Positions 17,414 to 25,033 of a stretch of DNA of 30,424 bases are shown in pieces (the stretch's first letter is position 1; every line of letters begins with the position of its first letter). Both the position numbers and the translations under genes were made by a program. This DNA is from JBBQXH01 sp963710975 (lineage in GTDB: Bacteria; Actinomycetota; Thermoleophilia; Gaiellales; Gaiellaceae), in contig CAVQCG010000008.1 in the NCBI GenBank assembly GCA_963710975.1, positions 1 through 30,424 of the forward strand, in the 5' to 3' direction. The notes beneath the pieces were generated by a model that was given only the letters and a program-made list of their open reading frames with translations, was not told where the DNA came from and searched no databases.

Positions 17414-18271
17414 TCATCGCTTCCGCTCGCGGAGCCATCGCACGCCGTCCCGCACAAGCTCTCGTTCGTCGTCGCCCGGCCGGACCTGCCCGATCTCGAT
17501 ACACACCGGGGCACCCGCAGCCACCGGTACGCTCAGGACGTCGAGGACGTCCTCGAGCGGCACGACTCCGTGTCCGTACGGAACCGACCAGGGGCCCGCG
17601 ATCGGGTCGGGTCTCTCGAGCTCGGGCGTCACGTCCTTCAGATGAACCATCCGGACGTGCGGCGCCAGGCGGTGCGCGGCCTCCACGACATGCTCTCGAA
17701 GCCGCGCCGCATTGCCAGTGTCGAAGCAGATCCCGAGACCCGGCGTAGCCGTACGTTCGATCAGCTGCTCGAGCTCGCTGCTCGTCAGATCTCCGTGGTT
17801 TTCGACGGCGAGCACGACGCCACGGGCTGCAGCATGGGCGGTGCAGTGGCGCAGCGGAGCAATCGTCCTTCCGATCTGCGCTCCGACCGGCTCGGCCCCA
17901 CGCAATCCCGGGCCACCCACGACGATACGCATGAGCGTGCAGCCAAGCCCCGAGGCGAGATCGATCCACGCCAGAAGATCGGACGACGCCAGCGGGTCGG
18001 TGCCGAACGCAAGGCCGTTGGGTGCACCCCATGCGAGAACGAGTTCCGTCTCCTCCGCGGCGTCGATGAGAGCGCTCGCGTCGACGCGCTCGACCGGTCC
18101 GAGGAAGCACGTCTGGAGCGAGACGACGTCACAGCCGATCGTCCGCGCCACCGCGATCGCTGCCGGGCCTCCATCGTCGAGCCGGCGCTCGGGCGCCACC
18201 TCGCCCGGACGGAGCTCGCCCAGGTAGCGATGGAACGAGTAGGTATCGATTCCAATCCGGATTGTGAGCAT
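17414..18271 (-). CDS. Sugar phosphate isomerase/epimerase-like TIM-barrel protein, copy 1
   Basis: A 285-residue xylose-isomerase-like (AP_endonuc_2) barrel. Likely metal ligands are Glu in LAVENHGD, Asp in ICFDTGNA, His in MVHLKD and Glu in VCIEIGQ. Such enzymes interconvert ketoses or keto-inositols without a phosphate requirement. ATG 18271 is preceded by AGGGAG. The gene is divergent from the KduD-like SDR, with a LacI-type site between them. It runs against the long operon, so it is a separate transcript. Confidence 0.85.
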   Translation of the reverse strand: MLTIRIGIDTYSFHRYLGELRPGEVAPERRLDDGGPAAIAVARTIGCDVVSLQTCFLGPVERVDASALIDAAEETELVLAWGAPNGLAFGTDPLASSDLLAWIDLASGLGCTLMRIVVGGPGLRGAEPVGAQIGRTIAPLRHCTAHAAARGVVLAVENHGDLTSSELEQLIERTATPGLGICFDTGNAARLREHVVEAAHRLAPHVRMVHLKDVTPELERPDPIAGPWSVPYGHGVVPLEDVLDVLSVPVAAGAPVCIEIGQVRPGDDERELVRDGVRWLRERKR

Positions 18272-18281
18272 GCGTATCTCC

Positions 18282-18295
18282 CTAGGAACGATTCC
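18282..18295 (-). promoter_or_regulatory. LacI-type operator (site D)
   Basis: On the minus strand this reads GGAATCGTTCCTAG, identical in 13 of 14 positions to 2942-2955 in site A (GGAATCGTTTCTAG). It lies in the 57-bp gap between the divergent TIM-barrel and KduD-like genes, so both are probably under the same regulator. Confidence 0.6.
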
Positions 18296-18328
18296 CCTGC
18301 CCGTCCTCGAGACAGTCGAGCGCTAAGA

Positions 18329-19096
18329 ATGAACGCACCGGATCGGTTCAATCTCCGCGGGACCCGCGCGCTCGTGACCGGAGGCGGAGGCGGGCTCGGG
18401 CGCGCCATCGCCGCCGCGCTGCACCAGGCCGGAGCTGATGTGGCAGTCTTGGGTCGCTCGGCCTCGACCGACGAGGCAGCGCAGGCCATCGCATCAGACG
18501 AGCGGCGTGTGCACGCGATCCGTGCAGATTGCAACGACAGGACGAGCCTGGCCGCCGGGTTCCAGACGGCGCTCGAGCTTCTGGGCGGACTCGAGATTCT
18601 CGTGGTTGCCCATGGGATCGCACGGCCCCGTCCTGCGCTCGAGCACGACCTCGTCGCGTGGGACGAGACCCTCGAGACGAATCTGACGTCGGTGTTCGAG
18701 CTCTGCCAGCTGGCGGCTCGCACCATGATTCCGCAAGGCCGAGGCAAGATCGTCACGATCGCCTCGATGCTGAGCTTCTCCGGAGGCCTCAACGTTGCCG
18801 CGTACGCCGCCAGCAAAGGAGGTGTGGCGCAGCTCACCAAGGCGTTGGCGAACGAGTGGGCGCCGCTGGGAATCAACGTGAACGCGATCGCTCCCGGGTA
18901 CATCAAGACGGCAGCCAACAGACACATCTGGCACGACGATCCCGATCGCACCGCAGAGATCCTCACGAGGCTTCCCGCGAAGCGATGGGGCGAGCCCGAT
19001 GATCTCACCGGAGCCGCCATCTTCCTCTGTTCACCGGCGGCGGATTACGTGCACGGCATCGTGCTTCCCGTCGACGGCGGCTGGCTGGCCCGCTGA
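18329..19096 (+). CDS. KduD-like SDR (keto-deoxy sugar-acid dehydrogenase)
   Basis: A 255-residue SDR very like KduD, 2-deoxy-D-gluconate 3-dehydrogenase/2-keto-3-deoxygluconate 5-dehydrogenase. The coenzyme motif is TGGGGGLG (17-24), and the catalytic residues are Ser146, Tyr159 and Lys163 in IASMLSFSGG and YAASKGGVAQLTKALANEWA. KduD-typical features are VNAIAPGYIKT and the C-terminus HGIVLPVDGGWLAR. The usual NNAG motif reads VAHG. It supports a pathway through keto-deoxy sugar acids. ATG 18329 is used; the frame is open far upstream, but that region is antisense to another gene. Confidence 0.87.
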   Translation: MNAPDRFNLRGTRALVTGGGGGLGRAIAAALHQAGADVAVLGRSASTDEAAQAIASDERRVHAIRADCNDRTSLAAGFQTALELLGGLEILVVAHGIARPRPALEHDLVAWDETLETNLTSVFELCQLAARTMIPQGRGKIVTIASMLSFSGGLNVAAYAASKGGVAQLTKALANEWAPLGINVNAIAPGYIKTAANRHIWHDDPDRTAEILTRLPAKRWGEPDDLTGAAIFLCSPAADYVHGIVLPVDGGWLAR

Positions 19097-19110
19097 CGCA
19101 TGCGCGCCTG

Positions 19111-19140
19111 TTGACGGCTCCGCCGCGAGGATGGTACGTT
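19111..19140 (+). promoter_or_regulatory. Possible promoter of the second TIM-barrel/oxidoreductase pair
   Basis: TTGACG (19111-19116) and TACGTT (19135-19140) are 18 bp apart. The -35 match is good and the -10 weak. The arrangement copies the importer promoter, with an operator-like half-site starting at 19145. Confidence 0.4.
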
Positions 19141-19144
19141 CGAT

Positions 19145-19159
19145 TGGAATCGACCCCGG
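19145..19159 (+). promoter_or_regulatory. Weak LacI-type site (site E)
   Basis: TGGAATCGACCCCGG keeps the TGGAATCG half of site A, but the second half is poor. It overlaps TCGATTGGAATCGA (19140-19153), a perfect inverted repeat with a GG centre. Its position just after a possible -10 element is what makes it worth listing. Confidence 0.35.
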
Positions 19160-19219
19160 TATCGTCTCCGGAAACCAGCTGACGCGCCGTGAGCCGCGAT
19201 GCCCAGGGGAAGGAGCCCC

Positions 19220-20095
19220 GTGTCCTTCGAGCTCTCCTGCACCGACTTCACATTCCATGCACTGCCGCATGAGAGGGCGCTCGCCCTGATCGCAGAGCTC
19301 GATCTGGACTACTGCGACCTCCTGTTCTTCCCCGGCTGTCGGCACGTCCAGGCCGACGAGGTGCGAACCGCGCCGGCCCAGACAGCTATGAAGATCCGAG
19401 AACGAGTGTCGGGGCAAGGGCTCGAGGTCGCCGACGTGCTCGGCCTGTTTGGAGGGTATCGAGACCTGAGCCCGAACCACCCCGACGCTGCCGAGCGGGC
19501 CAACAGCCGCAACGTCTTCGAGCGTCTCCTCGAGTTCGGCGCCGGCGTCGGAGCGCACGGCGTCACCATCATCCCGGGGATGGAATGGGACGGCGAGTCG
19601 CGCGAGAGCGCGCTCTCGCGCGCCGGCGAGGAAATGGCGTGGCGTGCCGACCGGGCAGCCTCAGCTGGTCTCCGACTCTCCTTCGAGCCGCACGTCGAGT
19701 CGATCACCGAGACGGTCGACGAGGTGTTGCGGGTCTGCCAGCTGGCGCCGGGACTCACCGTCGCTCTTGACTACTCACACCTGGTGTACCACGGCATCGA
19801 CCAAGCAGACATCGAGCGACTGCACCCGGTCACAGGGCATGTTCACGGACGGCAGGGCGGTCCGGGAGCCCTCCAGCTCCCCTCACGGCTCGGTTCGATC
19901 GACTTCGAGCGGGTCGTGGGCGCCCTCGTCGAAGGTGAGTACGACGGTTTCTTCTGCCTGGAGTACTGCTGTGATCCGTACAACGACATGGATCGTGTCG
20001 ACACGATCACCGAGACGATTCGCCTCCGTGACCTGGTGAGAGCAGTCCTGGCGGGCGAGGCTGTGGCGGCCGACGTCCGCTACCCCTGGGACTGA
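19220..20095 (+). CDS. Sugar phosphate isomerase/epimerase-like TIM-barrel protein, copy 2
   Basis: A 291-residue xylose-isomerase-like barrel, only distantly similar to the one at 17414. Likely metal ligands are Glu in LSFEPHVE, Asp in VALDYSHLVYHG, His in GHVHGRQGG and Glu in FFCLEYCC. GTG 19220 is preferred because AAGGAG lies just upstream; an ATG at 19199 would add seven residues. The gene is 7 bp ahead of the Gfo/Idh/MocA gene, so the two form an operon. Role inferred: isomerisation or epimerisation of a keto sugar. Confidence 0.82.
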   Translation: MSFELSCTDFTFHALPHERALALIAELDLDYCDLLFFPGCRHVQADEVRTAPAQTAMKIRERVSGQGLEVADVLGLFGGYRDLSPNHPDAAERANSRNVFERLLEFGAGVGAHGVTIIPGMEWDGESRESALSRAGEEMAWRADRAASAGLRLSFEPHVESITETVDEVLRVCQLAPGLTVALDYSHLVYHGIDQADIERLHPVTGHVHGRQGGPGALQLPSRLGSIDFERVVGALVEGEYDGFFCLEYCCDPYNDMDRVDTITETIRLRDLVRAVLAGEAVAADVRYPWD

Positions 20096-20102
20096 GCGCG
20101 CC

Positions 20103-21164
20103 GTGAGCAAGCTGCGGCTGGGGATCATCGGCGCGGGTTCCTGGACGGTCGCCTCCCATCTGCCGAACTTCGCGCGGCGAGCGGACGAGGTCGAGTTCGT
20201 TGCGGTGTGTCGCAAGGGCCGCGGGATGCTCGACCGTATCCGCGACGACTGGGGCTTCGCGGTCGCGAGCGAGGACTATCGAGATGTGCTCGAGGCGGGT
20301 ATCGACATCTGCCTGGTCGCGAGCCCGCCCAGCCTCCACCACGTGCATGCGAAGGCGGCGCTCCTAGCCGGCGCGCACGTCCTCGTCGAGAAGCCGTTCA
20401 CGATCGACGCAGCTGACGCGTGGGATCTCGTCGCGACGGCCGAGCGGGCGGGGCGGCACTTGCTCGTGAGCTACGGGTGGAATTACCTCCCGATCGTGCG
20501 GGAGGCGAAGCGGCTCATGACCGAGCGCGGGATCGGGCCGGCGGAGGTCGTGGCGATCGGCATGGCCTCGCAGTGTCGTGAGCTGTTGTCGAACCGCGGT
20601 GCCTATCCGGACTCCTCGCCCGACGTGCTGCCCGACCAGGCGACATGGACCGAGCCGGCGACGTCCGGCGGCGGCTACGGCCAGGCGCAGCTCACGCACG
20701 CGCTCGGGCTCGCGCTGTGGCTGACCGGGCTTCGCGGCGAGGAGGTGTTTGCGCTCATGTCGGCGCCGCTCGATGCGCCGGTCGAACTCCACGACGCGTT
20801 CTCGATCCGCTACGAGGGCGGCGCCATCGGCACGATGTCGGGCGGCTCCTGCCACCTCGGGGCCGGCGGGCTCAAGGATCAGCTCGAAGTGCGAGCGATC
20901 GGCTCGGACGGCCAGCTCCACGTCGACCTCGAGCGCGAACTCGTCTGGCTCTACCGCGGCCCGGCCGACGACGTCCGACTCAGCTTCGAGACGGACGCCG
21001 GACTCTACGACTGCGACGGTCCGCCGCAGACGCTCGTCGACCTCGCCCTCGGACGCAACGTCGTCAACTGCTCCCCCGGAGAGCTCGGCGCCCGAACCGT
21101 AGAGATCCTCGACGCCGGCTATCGAAGCGCCAAGAGCGGCCGGACAGAACGCGTCAGACCCTGA
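20103..21164 (+). CDS. Gfo/Idh/MocA-family NAD(P)-dependent sugar dehydrogenase
   Basis: A 353-residue oxidoreductase starting at GTG 20103. The N-terminal Rossmann fold has LGIIGAGSW, then ICLVASPPSLHHVHAKAAL and the family hallmark VEKPF (about residues 97-101). The C-terminal domain carries GGGYGQAQLTHALGLALWLTG, where the His lies in the usual catalytic position. Members oxidise or reduce inositols, glucosides and 3-keto sugars. It is 7 bp downstream of the TIM-barrel gene, the pairing often seen in inositol and keto-sugar clusters. Its 3' end overlaps the convergent isomerase-like gene by 11 bp. Confidence 0.9.
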   Translation: MSKLRLGIIGAGSWTVASHLPNFARRADEVEFVAVCRKGRGMLDRIRDDWGFAVASEDYRDVLEAGIDICLVASPPSLHHVHAKAALLAGAHVLVEKPFTIDAADAWDLVATAERAGRHLLVSYGWNYLPIVREAKRLMTERGIGPAEVVAIGMASQCRELLSNRGAYPDSSPDVLPDQATWTEPATSGGGYGQAQLTHALGLALWLTGLRGEEVFALMSAPLDAPVELHDAFSIRYEGGAIGTMSGGSCHLGAGGLKDQLEVRAIGSDGQLHVDLERELVWLYRGPADDVRLSFETDAGLYDCDGPPQTLVDLALGRNVVNCSPGELGARTVEILDAGYRSAKSGRTERVRP

Positions 21165-22512
21165 CCGCCTCGACCCCGAGCGCCCGGGCGAAGACCGGGA
21201 TCTCGACATCGAGGCGCCCGAGGGCGAGTGCGTTGTGGTGGGTGGCTCCCGACTCGATCCAGCTCGTGGCGACCTGATTGCTCGGGCCAGTGTCGAACCG
21301 GAACATCGCGTTCGGCCCTCCCATCCGCCGGTACCTGGTCTCGACGATCTCGCCGGTTGCCCAGACGAGCCTCCAGCTGCTCGACGACATCGGTGAGAGC
21401 GAGATGGCCGTCGCGGGCCCAGGTTCCAGGTCGAAGGAGACAGAGGCGCCAGCACCGTGCAGCCCCGGGTAGTGATCGTTCGCCTCGATGCGGACGCCGC
21501 CCACGTCCGCCCACGCTGGATCTCCCTCGCCACCAGCCGCAAGGAGCATCAGTCCCGTCTCGAGCTCGGGGGCGTAGAACTCGCAGTAGAGGGCGCGCCC
21601 CGAAAGCCGGCGCGCGACGAGGAGTGCGAGTGCGGCCGGTTGGTCGCCGGTGCACGAGAACGGAATGCCCCGCCCGGTCAGAAGCGAGACGCCGAGGCAC
21701 GCGCAGATGCCGATCTCCGGGTTCGATCGCAGCCAGCTGCTATGGCAGTTGACCGTTCCGAGCGCGGCCTGATGCTGCTCGGCGAGGTCAGCAAGCGCAC
21801 CGGCGAGCCTTGCGCTTCGCAGGTCAGCGGTTTCCTGCCAATCGTCGGCGCGAGCCGGGGACGCACGCCGGAAGGCCTCGTTCAGCTCCTCGACCGAGAC
21901 GCTCGCCTCGGAAACCCCGAGACAGGCGAGCTGCTCGTCCGTCGACTCGACGTCCGCGTAACCGGGTATCGGGTCGCCGACGCGAAGCGCGACCGCGCCA
22001 CGCAACGACGCTGCCGCTGCTGCGCCGCGCACCGTCCGCAGAACCCGACCGAGCGCAGCGCGATCGTCGAGTGAGGCCGTTACCGCTGCGAACGGGCGAC
22101 CCGTGCGGACGAGGACGTTCGCCACCATCACAGAGCCGACCTGAGTCGAGTTCGCGGTCGCATCCGCCTGCGTGATGTCGTCGCCGAACCGACCACCGGC
22201 AGGTGAGTTCCACACGACGACCGGCACGTCGAGACCCTCGAGCGCCGCGAGCGCATAGGTCGGTGGAGCCGCCATGGACGGCGCGAAGACGATCGCGTCA
22301 AGTCGCTCCTTGCGCAGCTCGGCGTTCACGCGGCGCCCGTCCTCCTCGCTTGCCACGAGGCCCGGGTAGACCACGTCGAAGTCGGAGCGAAGGGCCGTGA
22401 CGAACGCAGCCGCCGCGTGCTCGCGCTCGCTTCGGAATCCCGGCGGCATGACCTCGTCGAAGAGCGTGAAGTAGACGGAGACGAGGCCGATGCTGGGGGG
22501 CTTCAACTGCAC
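21154..22512 (-). CDS. L-fucose/L-arabinose isomerase-family protein
   Basis: A 452-residue protein of the FucI/AraA-like fold. The N-terminal part shows IGLVSVYFTLFDEVMP and DAIVFAPSMAAPPTYALAAL. The central region NCHSSWLRSNPEIGICACLGVSLLTGRGIPFSCTGDQPAAL (quoted here only for its key parts, CACLGVSLL and CTGDQPAAL) matches the metal-binding segment of the family. A C-terminal His pair, THHNALALG, is in the position of the FucI metal-binding histidine. GTG 22512 is the start, without a clear ribosome binding site. Divergent from the E1 beta gene. The real substrate could be a ketose/aldose pair or a sugar acid. Confidence 0.75.
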   Translation of the reverse strand: MQLKPPSIGLVSVYFTLFDEVMPPGFRSEREHAAAAFVTALRSDFDVVYPGLVASEEDGRRVNAELRKERLDAIVFAPSMAAPPTYALAALEGLDVPVVVWNSPAGGRFGDDITQADATANSTQVGSVMVANVLVRTGRPFAAVTASLDDRAALGRVLRTVRGAAAAASLRGAVALRVGDPIPGYADVESTDEQLACLGVSEASVSVEELNEAFRRASPARADDWQETADLRSARLAGALADLAEQHQAALGTVNCHSSWLRSNPEIGICACLGVSLLTGRGIPFSCTGDQPAALALLVARRLSGRALYCEFYAPELETGLMLLAAGGEGDPAWADVGGVRIEANDHYPGLHGAGASVSFDLEPGPATAISLSPMSSSSWRLVWATGEIVETRYRRMGGPNAMFRFDTGPSNQVATSWIESGATHHNALALGRLDVEIPVFARALGVEAVRV

Positions 22513-22544
22513 TCGGATCGTGTCGGGAAGATGGTCGAAACCGC

Positions 22545-22631
22545 TTGGAAACGTCTGGAATCACGACAAGCCAGCGGGCTTGCTCCGAGCTTTCTCGTGC
22601 TGTACGGTAGCACCTTCGGAAACGTGCCCGG
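22545..22631 (+). promoter_or_regulatory. Divergent promoter region with LacI-like half-sites
   Basis: TTGGAAACGTCTGGAA (22545-22560) and TCGGAAACGTGCCCGG (from 22616) both carry GGAAACGT, close to the half-site of operators A, B and D. Between them a possible promoter, TTGCTC (22580) and TACGGT (22603-22608) with a 17-bp spacer, faces the E1 genes. The second half-site again follows the -10. Individually weak; the repeated arrangement is the evidence. Confidence 0.35.
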
Positions 22632-22657
22632 TAATGATTCCTGAAACGGCTGGTGCG

Positions 22658-23671
22658 ATGAATTCGGCAGTCACGACGGTAGGGCAGCTCGAGCTGACGA
22701 TGGGCGAGGCGATCAATCGCGCGCTCGCCGAAGCGCTCGACGGCGATGAACCTGTGATCCACCTCGGTCAGGACATCGGCCCGTACGGCGGAACGTTCGG
22801 TGTGACCCGAGGGCTGTACGAGCGTTTCGGCGCCGACGTGATCAGGGATGGGCCGTTGTGTGAGTCCGCGACCGTAGGGTTTGCAATTGGCCTCGCGATC
22901 TCGGGAGTGCGTGCGATCGTCGAGATCGAGTTCTTCGATTTCGTTGGCGTCGCGATGGATCAGATCGTGAACCAGGCGGCCAAGTTGCACTACTTCACCG
23001 GCGGAAGGCTCTCGGTGCCGCTCGTCATTCGAACACCGATCGTCTCGCGGCTGGGCACCGGTCCTCAGCACTCGCAGAGTCTCGAAGCGTGGTTCATGCA
23101 CATCCCCGGAATCAAGATCGCCATGCCGTCGAATGCGCCGGACGCATACGGGCTCATGCGGAGCGCGTTGCGAGACCACAATCCAGTGTTGTTCATCGAG
23201 AACGTCCGGCTCTACGGTCGGCGCGCTCCTGTGGACCTCGAGGCCCCGCCGATACCGTTCGGAAGCGCTCGCGTGGCGCGGCCCGGCTCGGACGTCACCG
23301 TCGTCGCTCTGTCGAACATGGTCGACGAGGCCCTGGTCGCCGCGGATGCGCTCGCCTCGCGCGGCATCTCGATCGAGGTGATCGACCCCCGGACGATCGC
23401 ACCTCTGGACATGGACACGATTCTGGGCTCGCTCGCTCGAACGGGCAAGCTCGTCGTCTGTCACGACGCGCACAAGACGTGTGGGTTTGGCGCAGAGCTC
23501 TCCGCGCGGTGCATGGAGCTCGGATTCGATCTCCTGGATGCACCGGTCGAACGCGTCGCAGGACTCGACGTGCCGATACCGTGCGGCCGCGAGCTGGAGC
23601 ACGTCTATCCGACCGCCGACGCCGTCGCCGACGCCGTCGAGAAAGTGCTAACGGGAGGGTCAGGCGCGTGA
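22658..23671 (+). CDS. 2-oxoacid dehydrogenase E1 component, beta subunit
   Basis: A 337-residue transketolase-like pyrimidine-binding protein, the beta half of an alpha2beta2 E1 (pyruvate, acetoin or branched-chain type). Motifs are LTMGEAINRALAEAL, IHLGQDIGPYGGTFGVTRGL, DGPLCESATVGFAIGLAISG, VVICHDAHKT-like VVCHDAHKTCGFGAELSA and the C-terminal DVPIPCGRELEHVYPTADAVADAV. ATG 22658 gives the usual length; ATG 22634 in the same frame is an alternative but overlaps an operator-like stretch. The stop overlaps the GTG of the alpha gene, so expression is coupled. Confidence 0.9.
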   Translation: MNSAVTTVGQLELTMGEAINRALAEALDGDEPVIHLGQDIGPYGGTFGVTRGLYERFGADVIRDGPLCESATVGFAIGLAISGVRAIVEIEFFDFVGVAMDQIVNQAAKLHYFTGGRLSVPLVIRTPIVSRLGTGPQHSQSLEAWFMHIPGIKIAMPSNAPDAYGLMRSALRDHNPVLFIENVRLYGRRAPVDLEAPPIPFGSARVARPGSDVTVVALSNMVDEALVAADALASRGISIEVIDPRTIAPLDMDTILGSLARTGKLVVCHDAHKTCGFGAELSARCMELGFDLLDAPVERVAGLDVPIPCGRELEHVYPTADAVADAVEKVLTGGSGA

Positions 23672-25023
23672 CCGCGCTGACTCTTCCCCTGCTCTCGATC
23701 TCCATGGAGGAGGCGAAGGTGCTCGCCTGGCTGGTCGAGGACGGCGACGACGTGATTGCAGGGATGCCAGTAGTCGAGATCGAGACGGACAAAGCGACCG
23801 TTCAAGTGGAGGCACCCGGGTCGGGTCGGATCCGGATCGTGGCCCCTGTCGGAACGACGTTGCAGGTCGACGCGCTCCTCGCCGAGATCGACGACCGGCA
23901 GGCAGCGATCGAGGTTCCGGTGGCTGCACACGCAGGTCCGGTTCGAGCAGCGCCCCGGCGTCGGTCAGAAGGCCCGCCGATTCCGTATGAGACAACCATG
24001 CCAGTGCCAGGGAGCGCGCTTCCCATGGCGGTCGAGGATGCGGTTCCCGGTGAGCGCCCGTCCGATCTCGATGACGGCGAGCTCGTCGAGCTGTACCGGA
24101 CGATGGCCCGGATCAGAGCGTTCGAGGAGCAGGTGATCGACGCATACAACGCCCGTCTCGTCCCGGGCTCGACCCATCCGTGCATCGGTCAGGAGGCGTC
24201 GAAGGTCGGGGCTGTCTCTGCGCTCGGGCCCGAGGACCTGGTTCTCGCGACCTACCGCGGCCATGGTGAGGCGATCGCGCTCGGCGTCGACCCGACCGCC
24301 GTCATGACCGAGCTCATGGCGAGGGCGCCGGGTCTATGCCGGGGAAAGGGCGGCTCGATGCACCTCTCCGACCCGGAACGCGGCCTGATCATGACGAACG
24401 CAATCGTCGCCGGGCACATCCCAATTGCCGGCGGTGTCGCGCTCTCCTGCAAGCACCGCGAGACCGGGCAGGTCGTCGCGTGCTTCTTCGGCGACGGCGC
24501 GTCGTGTGAGGGCGAGTTCTTCGAGACACTGAACATGGCTCAGCTGTGGCAGGTGCCACTCGTCCTCGTGTGCGAGAACAACGGCTGGGCGATCTCGGTG
24601 CCAACGTCTGTCAGCCAGGCGACACCCGACATCGCAGACCGCGCCCGTGGGTTCGGGATGCCCGCGAGTGTGGTCGACGGCAACGACGTGATTGCCGTGC
24701 GCGGAGCTGTAGCCGCAGGTGTCGATCGCGCGCGGGCCGGCGGGGGGCCGTCGTTCGTGGAGTGTAAGACGGTGCGTTGGGAGCGGCATTCGGCGCTGTC
24801 GGCCGGCGCCGATCCGGTCGAGGGCCGCCGCGCGTGGCAGCGAGCCGATCCGATTCCGCGGTTTCGAGCCGCTCTACTGGCCTGGAGCGTCGCGGATGGC
24901 GACACTCTTGCTGGTATCGACGCCGAGGCCGCCGAGGAGGCTGTCGAGGTTCGTCGCCTGGCCGAGCAGGCGCCCTTCCCCTCGCCGGACTCGGTCTACG
25001 AGGACGTCTTTGCCGGTGGCTAG
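23668..25023 (+). CDS. Lipoyl domain fused to 2-oxoacid dehydrogenase E1 alpha subunit
   Basis: A 451-residue fusion. Residues 1-78 are a biotinyl/lipoyl domain with ISMEEAKVLAWLVEDGDDV and ETDKATVQVEAP; Lys42 is the expected lipoylation site. A Pro/Arg-rich linker (85-130) leads to the E1 alpha thiamine-diphosphate domain with MARIRAFEEQV, YRGHGEAIALG, GKGGSMHL, and the TPP motif GDGASCEG (275-282) to CENN (302-305). Normally the lipoyl domain sits on E2; no E2 acyltransferase or E3 gene lies in the window. It would decarboxylate a 2-oxo acid and pass the acyl group to its own lipoyl arm. GTG 23668 is coupled to the beta stop. Confidence 0.9.
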   Translation: MTALTLPLLSISMEEAKVLAWLVEDGDDVIAGMPVVEIETDKATVQVEAPGSGRIRIVAPVGTTLQVDALLAEIDDRQAAIEVPVAAHAGPVRAAPRRRSEGPPIPYETTMPVPGSALPMAVEDAVPGERPSDLDDGELVELYRTMARIRAFEEQVIDAYNARLVPGSTHPCIGQEASKVGAVSALGPEDLVLATYRGHGEAIALGVDPTAVMTELMARAPGLCRGKGGSMHLSDPERGLIMTNAIVAGHIPIAGGVALSCKHRETGQVVACFFGDGASCEGEFFETLNMAQLWQVPLVLVCENNGWAISVPTSVSQATPDIADRARGFGMPASVVDGNDVIAVRGAVAAGVDRARAGGGPSFVECKTVRWERHSALSAGADPVEGRRAWQRADPIPRFRAALLAWSVADGDTLAGIDAEAAEEAVEVRRLAEQAPFPSPDSVYEDVFAGG

Positions 25024-25033
25024 GGCTGGTGTG

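Noticed and set aside
16955..18328. Long upstream extension of the KduD-like reading frame.
   Set aside because: It is antisense to the TIM-barrel gene and overlaps the amidohydrolase. The SDR fold starts properly at ATG 18329.
23615..23638. Tandem 12-bp repeat GCCGACGCCGTC.
   Set aside because: It is in frame inside the E1 beta C-terminus (ADAVADAV), a normal helix of this family, and has only two copies.
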